A stretch of DNA of 11,017 bases from Desulfobulbaceae bacterium (GTDB lineage Bacteria > Desulfobacterota > Desulfobulbia > Desulfobulbales > SURF-16). The notes below the pieces were generated by a model. It worked only from the letters and a program-made list of their open reading frames with translations. It did not search any database and was not told where the DNA came from. Shown here in pieces: positions 1-7,181 of this stretch. The stretch lies in assembly GCA_023230525.1 (NCBI GenBank), contig JALNXE010000127.1, positions 1 through 11,017 of the forward strand, in the 5' to 3' direction. The position numbers were made by a program, and so were the translations under genes. Position 1 is the first letter of the stretch. Each line of letters begins with the position of its first letter.

Positions 1-1
1 A

Positions 2-412
2 ACAAGCGCGGAGCGCTGGGCCTGGTTCACCTCGGAGTTTGCCACCTGCATCCGCTGCTATGCCTGCCGCAACGCCTGCCCCCTGTGCTACTGCCCCACC
101 TGCTTTGTCGATGACGCCAAACCCCAGTGGGTGGGCAAGAGCCTTGATGCGGTGGACACCGGGCTCTTCCATCTCCTGCGGGCCTATCACTGCGCCGGCC
201 GCTGCACCGACTGCGGGGCCTGCGAGTCGGTATGCCCCATGGGCATCAACATGCGCATGCTGACCAAGAAACTGAACAAGGACGTGCTGAACCTCTACGG
301 CATGGAGGCGGGCATGCAGCCCGGCTCCCCTCTGCCGCTGACCACCTATGCAACCACTGATCCCCAGAAATTTATCGTAACCGAAGCCAAGGCTGTAAAG
401 GAGGGCGAGTAA
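2..412 (+). CDS. Double 4Fe-4S cluster electron-transfer protein, C-terminal part (FlxC-like, 5'-truncated)
   Basis: The reading frame is open from the window edge to TAA at 410-412 (136 visible residues), so the N-terminus lies upstream. Two cysteine groups are visible. The first (nt 47-103) has CIRCYACRNACPLCYC followed by PTC. The second (nt 191-235) has CAGRCTDCGACESVCP, a ferredoxin-type CxxCxxCxxxCP ligand set. The pattern is that of cytoplasmic 4Fe-4S dicluster subunits related to FrhB/FdhB and the Flx proteins found beside heterodisulfide reductase (Hdr) in sulfate reducers. Its role would be to pass electrons between the flavoprotein encoded downstream and other iron-sulfur subunits. 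It ends 2 nt before the next start codon, and its last codons contain the Shine-Dalgarno sequence of that gene (AAAGGAGG, 397-404), so the two are co-translated. The family type is well supported; the exact subunit name is inferred from gene order. Confidence -1.
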   Translation, partial: TSAERWAWFTSEFATCIRCYACRNACPLCYCPTCFVDDAKPQWVGKSLDAVDTGLFHLLRAYHCAGRCTDCGACESVCPMGINMRMLTKKLNKDVLNLYGMEAGMQPGSPLPLTTYATTDPQKFIVTEAKAVKEGE

Positions 413-414
413 CT

Positions 415-1452
415 GTGAAGGTTTTCAGATTATCACAGACTGAACTGGATAACCTGGTTCAGCAGTGGAGCAAAACCAGCAGGGTCTACCGTCCAGCCGC
501 GGGCAGGCAGCAGTCGGCCCATGCAGATTGCGCCCCTGGCTGGGAGAGGGCAACGGGCAGCGGGCCGCTCACTTTGGCCCCAGGTCCGGCCAAATCATCG
601 GTGAAGACCTTCCTCTTCCCCCAGCCGGAAACCATGCAGACCTACAGCTTAAAGAGCAGCGATCCGGACCGGGCCCTGCTGAAGGAGCCGGCAAAGGCCA
701 CGGAAAAACAGATCGTGGTCGGGCTCAGGCCCTGCGACGCCAGGAGCGTGCAGCTCAACAACCTGCCTTACCGGGAAGACCCCTTTTATCAGGCCAATCT
801 TGGCCGCACCGTCATGGTGGGCTTCACCTGCAAAGACATGTGTTCCACCTGCTTCTGCGACCAGATGGGCGGCTCACCCATGGCCACCGAGGGCCTGGAC
901 ATCGCCATCACAGAGCTGGACGACTCTTTTGTCGCCGAGGTGCTGACCCCGGCCGGCGAAGAACTGACCGCAGGTCTTGATCTTGCCCCGGCAGCAGAGA
1001 GCGACCTCACGGCCCTTACCGCCCGCCGTAAGGATTGCCCGCAGCCCGATGGCGCCCGACTCGACACCCTGAAGGGCCGGGATCTCAATACACTCTACAA
1101 GGCGCCCCTGTGGCAGGCCCTGGGCGAATCCTGCATCAACTGCGGGGCCTGCACCTTCATCTGCCCCACCTGCTACTGCTTTGACGTGCAGGACGAGGTG
1201 GTGCGCGGCCAAGGCCGGCGCATCCGCTACTGGGATTCCTGCATGTTTCCCCTGTACAGCCTGCACACCACCGGCCACAACCCCAGGGGCCAGAAGATGC
1301 AGCGCACCAGGAACCGCTTCATGCATAAACTGAAATATTTTCCGGAACGCTACGGCCCCTTTTCCTGCGTGGGCTGCGGCCGCTGCGTCCAGGATTGTCC
1401 GGTTAACATTGATATCCGCGAGGTCATCAGCGACCTCCTGACCGTGGAGTAA
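415..1452 (+). CDS. 4Fe-4S dicluster protein, AsrA/FlxB-like electron-transfer subunit
   Basis: 345 residues, GTG start chosen because AAAGGAGG (397-404) lies 10 nt upstream and the spacer to the previous stop is only 2 nt. The protein resembles the AsrA/sulfhydrogenase beta subunit family. A central GLRPCDARS motif (C107) is followed by a cysteine cluster at C139, C143, C146 and C148. The C-terminal third holds two ferredoxin motifs: C240-C243-C246-C250, with extra C253 and C255, and C318-C321-C324-C328. There is no signal peptide or membrane segment, so it should be cytoplasmic. It probably carries electrons between the FAD/NAD(P) subunit encoded next and the iron-sulfur partners encoded upstream. 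The AsrA-AsrB pairing also occurs in anaerobic sulfite reductase and sulfhydrogenase. No AsrC or hydrogenase gene is visible here, and the upstream dicluster protein favours the Flx/Hdr type. Family call is firm; physiological role is inferred. Confidence -1.
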   Translation: MKVFRLSQTELDNLVQQWSKTSRVYRPAAGRQQSAHADCAPGWERATGSGPLTLAPGPAKSSVKTFLFPQPETMQTYSLKSSDPDRALLKEPAKATEKQIVVGLRPCDARSVQLNNLPYREDPFYQANLGRTVMVGFTCKDMCSTCFCDQMGGSPMATEGLDIAITELDDSFVAEVLTPAGEELTAGLDLAPAAESDLTALTARRKDCPQPDGARLDTLKGRDLNTLYKAPLWQALGESCINCGACTFICPTCYCFDVQDEVVRGQGRRIRYWDSCMFPLYSLHTTGHNPRGQKMQRTRNRFMHKLKYFPERYGPFSCVGCGRCVQDCPVNIDIREVISDLLTVE

Positions 1453-1455
1453 GCT

Positions 1456-2289
1456 ATGATTTCCTATTTGCCCTATCCTGTCCGCATCGACGACATCACC
1501 GTTGAAACGGAAGACGGCAACCTGAAAACCTTTAAACTCGTCTTTGAAAACGAGGCCCAGCAAAAGGCCTGGAAGCACGTGCCCGGCCAGTTCGCCATGC
1601 TGTCCCTGGCCGGCCAGGGCGAGATCCCCATCGGCATCGCCTCCTCCCCCACCGAGCAAGGCCACCTGCTCTTTACCGTCAACCGGGCCGGCAAGGTGAC
1701 CACCGCCCTGCACCAGATGCACGCGGGCGAAAGAATCGGTGTGCGCGGCCCGCTGGGCAACGGTTTCCCCATCGACACCGAGATGAAGGGCAAGAATATC
1801 GTCATCATTGCCGGCGGTTTCGCGGTCACCACCCTGCGCGCCACCCTGATCTATCTTATGGAGCACCGCCAGGATTACGGCAAAATAACCTTCATCTACG
1901 GCGCCAGAACGCCGGGCATGCTGCTCTACCAGAACGAACTGCAGGAGTGGGCCAAACGGGACGACGTGGAGCTGCATATCACCGTGGACCGCGAGGCCCC
2001 GGGCTGGAACGGCCTGGTCGGCTTTGTGCCCACCATTGCCGGCCAGGTGGCGCCATCGCCGGAAAACAGCGTGGCGCTGATCTGCGGCCCGCCCATCATG
2101 ATCAAGTTCACCATGCCGCCCCTGGAAAAGATCGGCTGGACCGACGACCAGGTCTATCTCTCCCTGGAAAACCGCATGAAATGCGGCGAGGGCCTCTGCT
2201 GCCACTGCAACGTCGGCCCCACCCTGGTCTGCAAGGACGGCCCGGTTTTCACCCGCGCACAGGTGAGGAGGCTGCCGGTGGAGTATTAG
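1456..2289 (+). CDS. FAD/NAD(P)-binding oxidoreductase with 2Fe-2S C-terminus, AsrB/FlxA/PyrK-like
   Basis: 277 residues, ATG start 3 nt after the previous stop; a GGAG just upstream overlaps the end of that gene. The N-terminal half is a ferredoxin-reductase-type FAD domain (PGQFAM at residues 43-48, and an IGIASSP segment in place of the usual RxYS-type motif). The middle is an NAD(P)-binding domain (IVIIAGGFAVTTLRA, and CGPPIMIKF further on). The C-terminus has the PyrK-type 2Fe-2S ligand pattern C243, C248, C251 and C259, embedded in MKCGEGLCCHC and LVCKDGPVF. Such proteins oxidise NAD(P)H and hand electrons through FAD and 2Fe-2S to partner iron-sulfur subunits. As the last gene of the operon and beside two dicluster proteins, it fits FlxA of the Flx-Hdr electron-bifurcating system, or AsrB. 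The 'GGFAVTTLR' loop departs from the commoner GGxGxAPLR form. Cytoplasmic; family call firm, partner assignment inferred. Confidence -1.
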   Translation: MISYLPYPVRIDDITVETEDGNLKTFKLVFENEAQQKAWKHVPGQFAMLSLAGQGEIPIGIASSPTEQGHLLFTVNRAGKVTTALHQMHAGERIGVRGPLGNGFPIDTEMKGKNIVIIAGGFAVTTLRATLIYLMEHRQDYGKITFIYGARTPGMLLYQNELQEWAKRDDVELHITVDREAPGWNGLVGFVPTIAGQVAPSPENSVALICGPPIMIKFTMPPLEKIGWTDDQVYLSLENRMKCGEGLCCHCNVGPTLVCKDGPVFTRAQVRRLPVEY

Positions 2290-2324
2290 AATTATATTTC
2301 TCCCATTTCTTTAGGGTTCCCTTT

Positions 2325-2381
2325 AGCCATCATCCCCATCCCCTCACAGGGTAATTACGGGGCCGATGGCTTTTTTTTTTT
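2325..2381 (+). terminator. Intrinsic terminator of the electron-transfer operon
   Basis: AGCCATC (2325-2331) pairs perfectly with GATGGCT (2365-2371), with further CCCC/GGGG pairing possible inside the loop (CCCC 2334-2337, GGGG 2359-2362). An 11-T run occupies 2371-2381. It begins 36 nt after the stop codon of the AsrB-like gene, which is ordinary placement for a rho-independent terminator. Confidence -1.
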
Positions 2382-2986
2382 CGCGTTGTCGTTTCCGGTG
2401 TTGTTACAACTGTCGCTCTTCAAGATGAGCGACATCCCCATACGCCGCCACCTAAACGCCTATCCGTACGATCAAGACTGGCAAGAATATTTAAGAGGCA
2501 GGCCATATTTGTTGCCCCAGACATGGAAAGAGTGTCCTGGCCGGCAGGAAAAGTACTGTTCGGCAGGACTGGTTCATGAGTGTCGTTGTGTCAGGAAATG
2601 GGATGGGGCTTTTCTTTCTATCTGATATTTAATCATATTTCCCCGGCATACCCCTTGGAGCGGTTGCGGCACAATGTGGCCCACCCTCAGCCTGCCTGCC
2701 GGTTTTGTCGACCTGATAGCGAGGCCCTGGAAAAGGGCAAAAAAACTTCCATTCTGGATGAAATTTCAGGCCTGAACCGGAATTAGGCGGCACGCTTCGT
2801 CAGCTCATTTGTTTCGCTCGGAATTCCATCTCCGAAATTATCATACTGTAATGAAAGACAGTTATCGTTCAATCATCATTCCATTATCGGTCAGGCATAT
2901 GGCTTGCAATATACATGAACATTTAAGCAGGGCCCATCAAATAAGTTGGCGCTCAAACCCAGATGTGTCTCAGGTTGCATCGACAA

Positions 2987-3002
2987 GTCAAATACTGACC
3001 CC
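2987..3002 (-). repeat. Possible solo copy of the transposase-associated GGGGTCA...TTGAC motif
   Basis: Read on the minus strand this is GGGGTCAGTATTTGAC, that is GGGGTCA, 4 nt, TTGAC. The sequence in front of the transposase at 7993-8015 has the same GGGGTCA and TTGAC ends, 11 nt apart. Within this copy GTCA and TGAC can pair as a small hairpin. The match is short and may be chance, so this is a tentative call. Confidence -1.
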
Positions 3003-3215
3003 CTGGGTAATGATCGTTGAGAGTTAGCAAAAAGTTCAAGAAGCAATGTTATGCCTCTTTTCTCAAATACGAGAAACGGGCGGAAGTGATAAAAATAGGC
3101 AGTGAAAGAATGGAGGTGGTGTAGGAACAACGGTATCCCCTGGAAGGCGTGACAGGTAAAACAAAACATCGGATTGGGGCCGCAGTTTAACAAGAGTAAA
3201 CAAGCCAAGAAAATG

Positions 3216-3224
3216 AGGAGGAGG
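3216..3224 (+). promoter_or_regulatory. Ribosome binding site that fixes the multicopper oxidase start
   Basis: AGGAGGAGG ends 6 nt before the ATG at 3231 and is an almost ideal Shine-Dalgarno. It rules out the earlier in-frame TTG (3174). It also disfavours the ATG at 3213, which would place this sequence inside the coding region. Starting at 3231 gives a normal signal peptide beginning MRKR. Confidence -1.
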
Positions 3225-3230
3225 ATTGCC

Positions 3231-6200
3231 ATGCGGAAGCGCAATTTTTTGATCTTTATGAGTCTCGTATTGGCCGTGGTTGACTGGTCGTCTGGTGTTG
3301 CCACGGCTCAGAACAACCCTAACGGTAACGGAGCCATAAACAGACATTCGAAGATTGCTGATAAACTAAAACAGGTCGGCGCTCGGAAGAACGCCGCAAA
3401 GCTGCTGCAGGATGCCGGAATTATGGTGGCTGCGCCGGAGGCTCTGGTGATTGACCCTGCCACCGGCCACATGGTTCCCGACTACTTCGGTGTCGCGAAC
3501 TGGGCCTTCAGTCCGCCGTTGACAAAATTCATAGATCCGTTGCCGAATCTCACCGTGGCGGTTCCGGACACGATTACCTATCCCGGGTCCGACTACTACG
3601 AAATCAGTTTCGTTCAGTTCACCCAGCAAATGCATACGGATCTTCCCCCCACCACCCTGCGCGGATACGTGCAGACCAACAGCGGCACGGATGCTTCCGG
3701 TACCAACTCGATAGCGCCGCCAGCGATCGCCTACATGGGCCCGATCATAGTCGCCCAGCGCGACCGGCCGGTACGCGTCAAGTTCACCAACGCCCTTCCT
3801 CCAACCGACGCCGGCGGCGACCTCTTTATCCCCGTGGATCCCTCGGTTATGGGCTCCGGAATGGGTCCCGAAGCGCCTGCCGGCGCCATGGATCAAGATT
3901 GCAACCCAACCTCAAGCCCCCGGCCGAGCTGGTGCTATTCGCAGAACCGGGCTGCCGTGCATCTCCACGGCAATAACACCATTTGGATCAGTGATGGCTG
4001 GCCGCACCAGCAAATAACTCCTGCCGGTGAGACGGCTCCCAATATCGATGGCATAACCAACTACAAGGGGGTCAGCAACTACAACGTTCCTGACATGTGG
4101 TTCGACGCCACCGGCGCCACCATAGCTTCCTGCGCCGGCCAACTCACCTGCACGGCTTCCGGTGCGACGAACGATCCGGGTCCTGGTGCTTGGACTCTTT
4201 ACTACACCAACGCGCAGAGTGCACGGTTGATGTTCTATCATGACCATGCCTACGGCCTCACCCGGCTCAATGTGTACGTCGGCGGGGCCGCGGGTTACCT
4301 GGTAACCGATTCCGTCGAGAGCGACCTGATCAACGGCACCAACGTCACCGGAGTCAATCCCACCGGTCTCAAGGTGCTCCCGGATATCGGCATTCCGCTC
4401 GTGATCCAGGACAAGACGTTTGTCGATGCGACGCCTGTACCCGATCCCGCGAATCCGACAGCAACGGTCCCGGCGATCTCCCTGACCGACCCGACCTGGC
4501 TGGATCCAACTCAAGTCACATTCGGCACGACGCCCGGCACGGCGAACACTGGCGACCTCTGGTTCCCGCACGTCTATATGCCCAACCAGAATCTTTCTCA
4601 GATAGACGGAGCCAATCCCTTTGGCCGGTGGGACTACGGTCCGTGGTGGTTCCCGTACGTTGACCCGGCCGGCATTCCGTCGGTTCCCGGATCCGCTCTG
4701 ATCTCGGGGCCCCTGCCCAACCCATACTGTCTGCCCACGCCGGGGGTCGATTGCAGTGCCACACCATGGGAAAACCCGACCATGCCCGGGACGCCTTCGA
4801 ATTCCTGGACCGGCGAGGCTTTCATGGATACCCCGATTGTCAACGGCATGGCTTACCCATACCTTAACGTTGAGCCGAGGGCCTACCGCTTCCGCATTCT
4901 GAATGCCGCCAATGACCGGATGTTCAACCTCCAGATGTATGTGGCGAACCCCGGTATTGTCGGCACCCTGACGACCACGCCAGGTTCCGGCTACACCGCC
5001 GACCCCGTGGTGACGGTAACCAATGATCCAAGCGACACGACCGGCCACGGCTTTACACTTACAGCTACCGCTGACCTGACCCAGTTCCTCGCTGACGGGG
5101 TCACCCCGAATCAGACCTATGGTCAGGTGACCTTCGCTATTCAGTCAGTGGGCAGCAACTACACCGCACCGCCGATCATTAATGTTGCCCCGGCTCTTGC
5201 GGATACCACGGGCTCTGGCGCCTCGGCAACTGCGGTGCTCTATGGCGCTGCTTTGGGTCAGGACACAGAGGTTGGCATGATACCCCTTCCTGCCCAAGAG
5301 CCGTCACTTGTTCCATACGTCAACAGCGGCATGCCTGACCAGGCATTTGCCGGTCCGGACTTTTGGCAGATTGGCACCGAGGGCGGCTTCAATCCTGCCC
5401 CGGTCGACACTCCCAACCAGCCCATCGTCTTCAACCTGAACCCGAAGACGTTCAACTTCGGTAACGTCCTTCAGCACGCGCTGCTCATTGGCTCCGCGGA
5501 ACGCGTCGATGTGGTGGTGGACTTCTCGGCTTTTGCCGGCAAGACCATCATTATGTATAACGATTCGCCCGCGGCATTTCCGGCCGCGGACCCTCGCAAC
5601 GACTACTACACGGCCGACCAGGACCAGACCTCCACAGGCGGAGCGCCCACCACACTGCCCGGCTTCGGCCCCAACACCCGCACCATCATGCAGTTCAGGG
5701 TGGGGACAACCGTAAATTCACCGAACGCCGCCACTCTTGCCAACCTGAAGTCCGTGTGGGCTAGCGCGACAGGGAAACCGGGTGTCTTCGAGGCCTCTCA
5801 AGCCCCGCCCATCATCCCGCAGGCAGTCTACGACTCGGCCTACAACAGCACCTTCGACGCAACCGTTCCCGGCCAGTACATCCAGGTCGGTCAATACACC
5901 AAGACCTTCCAGCCCATTGATTCCACCGGAGTGCTCCAACCAGCCGTGACGCTCCCCATTCAGCCGAAAGCGACGCATGACGAGATGGGCGGCGTCTGGG
6001 ACCGCTACGGAAGAATGAGCGGCATGCTCGGGCTCGATGTTCCTGGCGCCAACGCCCAGACGAGCCAGTTCATCCCTTATGGCTTTGCCAGCCCGCCCGT
6101 CGATCTGTTCTCCGGCACCGTGTCGGGCACTCCCATCGGGAGCCTCGGCGACGGCACACAGATCTGGAGCATTGCCCAGAACGGCGTGGACACCCACACG

Positions 6201-7082
6201 ATCCACTTCCACCTGTTCAATGTGCAGGTAATCAACCGGGTCGGTTGGGACGGCATGCTGATCCCCCCCGACCCGATCGATATCGGTTGGAAGGAGACGG
6301 TCAGGGTTAACCCCCTGGAGATCATCTTCGTGGCTATGAGACCGATCATCCCGTCAGCGCCTCAAGCGTTCCTGAACAAGATCCCGAACGACGTCCGGCC
6401 GATCGACCCGACGATGCCCCTGGGAGCCATGCTCAATCCGCCGCCGAACGGGTGGTTCGACCCGAACGCGAATGCGATAACGAGCATCTTCAACCACACC
6501 GTCAACTACGGTTGGGATTATATGTGGCACTGTCATATCCTCGCCCACGAGGAAAACGACATGATGCACGCGTTTTCCGTAGCCACCCCGCCTGCTGCGC
6601 CCACCAACCTGAACGCGGCGGTAACCGGCAGCGGCATCAATCAGTCGATAGCCTTGACCTGGACGGACCAATCAGCGAACGAGACCAGCTTCATCGCTCA
6701 GAGAGCTACCGATGCCGGCTTCACCACAAACCTGGTAACCTTCCCCGTTGGGCCGGATGTGATAACGTACACTGACGCCGCCGGCACTCCCGGTACTACA
6801 TACTTCTACAGGGTGTATGCCACCAACGTAGTCGGAGATGTTGACACCCCTGGCTTTCCCACCGTGACCGCGGACTCCGGCTTCTCCAATGCCTCCAGCA
6901 GTTGCTTCTTAATCGGTGATTTCAACGGTGACGGCGTGGTCAACCAGGCGGACTACTTCCTTTTCAGGCAGTACTACCGCCAGTCCGGCACCAACCTGCT
7001 TGCCGATCTCAACGGCGACGGGGTGGTCAACCAGCTGGATTTCTTCATCTTCAGGCATAACCTGGGCACCTCCTGCCCATAA
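3231..7082 (+). CDS. Secreted OmpB/MofA-like multicopper oxidase with fibronectin III and C-terminal dockerin
   Basis: 1283 residues. A signal peptide (MRKR, a hydrophobic stretch, then GVATAQ) sends it out of the cytoplasm. All four copper motifs are present: HLHG (H244, H246); YHDHAYGLTR (H337, H339); HTIHFHLF (H989, H992, H994); and HCHILAHEENDMM (H1100, C1101, H1102, H1106, axial M1111). The type 1, 2 and 3 sites should therefore be intact. Residues ~578-672 carry an insert with two GSGYT/GSNYT-type repeats. Residues ~1120-1215 form a fibronectin III domain. Residues 1225-1283 form a dockerin with two calcium loops (D1230-D1241, D1259-D1270). Cysteines outside the type 1 site come in pairs (224/235, 301/307, 500/508, 1225/1282), as in a disulfide-bonded exported protein. 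Size and layout recall Geobacter OmpB, needed for Fe(III)/Mn(IV) oxide reduction, and Leptothrix MofA, linked to Mn(II) oxidation. Domain calls are firm; substrate is unknown. Confidence -1.
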   Translation: MRKRNFLIFMSLVLAVVDWSSGVATAQNNPNGNGAINRHSKIADKLKQVGARKNAAKLLQDAGIMVAAPEALVIDPATGHMVPDYFGVANWAFSPPLTKFIDPLPNLTVAVPDTITYPGSDYYEISFVQFTQQMHTDLPPTTLRGYVQTNSGTDASGTNSIAPPAIAYMGPIIVAQRDRPVRVKFTNALPPTDAGGDLFIPVDPSVMGSGMGPEAPAGAMDQDCNPTSSPRPSWCYSQNRAAVHLHGNNTIWISDGWPHQQITPAGETAPNIDGITNYKGVSNYNVPDMWFDATGATIASCAGQLTCTASGATNDPGPGAWTLYYTNAQSARLMFYHDHAYGLTRLNVYVGGAAGYLVTDSVESDLINGTNVTGVNPTGLKVLPDIGIPLVIQDKTFVDATPVPDPANPTATVPAISLTDPTWLDPTQVTFGTTPGTANTGDLWFPHVYMPNQNLSQIDGANPFGRWDYGPWWFPYVDPAGIPSVPGSALISGPLPNPYCLPTPGVDCSATPWENPTMPGTPSNSWTGEAFMDTPIVNGMAYPYLNVEPRAYRFRILNAANDRMFNLQMYVANPGIVGTLTTTPGSGYTADPVVTVTNDPSDTTGHGFTLTATADLTQFLADGVTPNQTYGQVTFAIQSVGSNYTAPPIINVAPALADTTGSGASATAVLYGAALGQDTEVGMIPLPAQEPSLVPYVNSGMPDQAFAGPDFWQIGTEGGFNPAPVDTPNQPIVFNLNPKTFNFGNVLQHALLIGSAERVDVVVDFSAFAGKTIIMYNDSPAAFPAADPRNDYYTADQDQTSTGGAPTTLPGFGPNTRTIMQFRVGTTVNSPNAATLANLKSVWASATGKPGVFEASQAPPIIPQAVYDSAYNSTFDATVPGQYIQVGQYTKTFQPIDSTGVLQPAVTLPIQPKATHDEMGGVWDRYGRMSGMLGLDVPGANAQTSQFIPYGFASPPVDLFSGTVSGTPIGSLGDGTQIWSIAQNGVDTHTIHFHLFNVQVINRVGWDGMLIPPDPIDIGWKETVRVNPLEIIFVAMRPIIPSAPQAFLNKIPNDVRPIDPTMPLGAMLNPPPNGWFDPNANAITSIFNHTVNYGWDYMWHCHILAHEENDMMHAFSVATPPAAPTNLNAAVTGSGINQSIALTWTDQSANETSFIAQRATDAGFTTNLVTFPVGPDVITYTDAAGTPGTTYFYRVYATNVVGDVDTPGFPTVTADSGFSNASSSCFLIGDFNGDGVVNQADYFLFRQYYRQSGTNLLADLNGDGVVNQLDFFIFRHNLGTSCP

Positions 7083-7111
7083 GGCCGGAGACCCGTTTCG
7101 TCAGCTAATGC

Positions 7112-7149
7112 CCCTGGCGGTCCCGCTTCGGCGGGGCCGTCAGGGTTTT
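7112..7149 (+). terminator. UUCG-capped hairpin after the multicopper oxidase gene
   Basis: A 15-bp stem (7112-7126 with 7131-7145, including two G-T wobbles) closes a TTCG tetraloop and is followed by only four T residues (7146-7149), then G and TTCTTC. The stem is very stable but the U-tract is short. It may terminate partially, or mark an mRNA 3' end, while letting some transcription continue into the sorted-protein gene 33 nt downstream. Confidence -1.
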
Positions 7150-7181
7150 GTTCTTCACAACCACCACAGAGGAGTTAACGA

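Larger units (their letters stand above)
2382..3230. other. Long gene-poor gap before the multicopper oxidase gene
   Basis: About 850 bp in which I see no gene I can defend. Short open frames exist. One at 2425-2625 (66 residues from ATG) has five cysteines but no ribosome binding site. Another at 2580-2786 starts with GTG and contains PACRFCRPD. Neither is recognisable, and they could be decayed fragments of larger genes. A weak 6-bp hairpin TTTCTC-N6-GAGAAA lies at 3059-3076. The last part must contain the promoter and leader of the multicopper oxidase gene, but I find no clear -35/-10 pair or riboswitch. Confidence -1.

Noticed and set aside
874..2205. Long minus-strand reading frame (443 codons) opposite the iron-sulfur and flavoprotein genes
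   Set aside because: It lies antisense to two clearly recognisable genes and its translation is an Ala/Gly/His-rich mix with no known motif, as expected for the antisense of GC-rich coding DNA.
3174..3230. Upstream in-frame TTG (3174) and ATG (3213) starts for the multicopper oxidase
   Set aside because: Neither has a suitable ribosome binding site, and both would place charged residues and the AGGAGGAGG element ahead of a normal signal peptide; the ATG at 3231 has ideal spacing.
2891..3304. Minus-strand frame containing a CFTCH (heme c type CxxCH) motif and a hydrophobic stretch
   Set aside because: It overlaps the signal peptide coding part and ribosome binding site of the oxidase, its hydrophobic stretch is the antisense of that signal peptide, and only one CxxCH occurs with no other cytochrome features.
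3912..5048. Minus-strand reading frame of 378 codons opposite the multicopper oxidase
   Set aside because: Antisense to a gene with complete copper motifs; its translation is low-complexity Arg/Gly/Val-rich.
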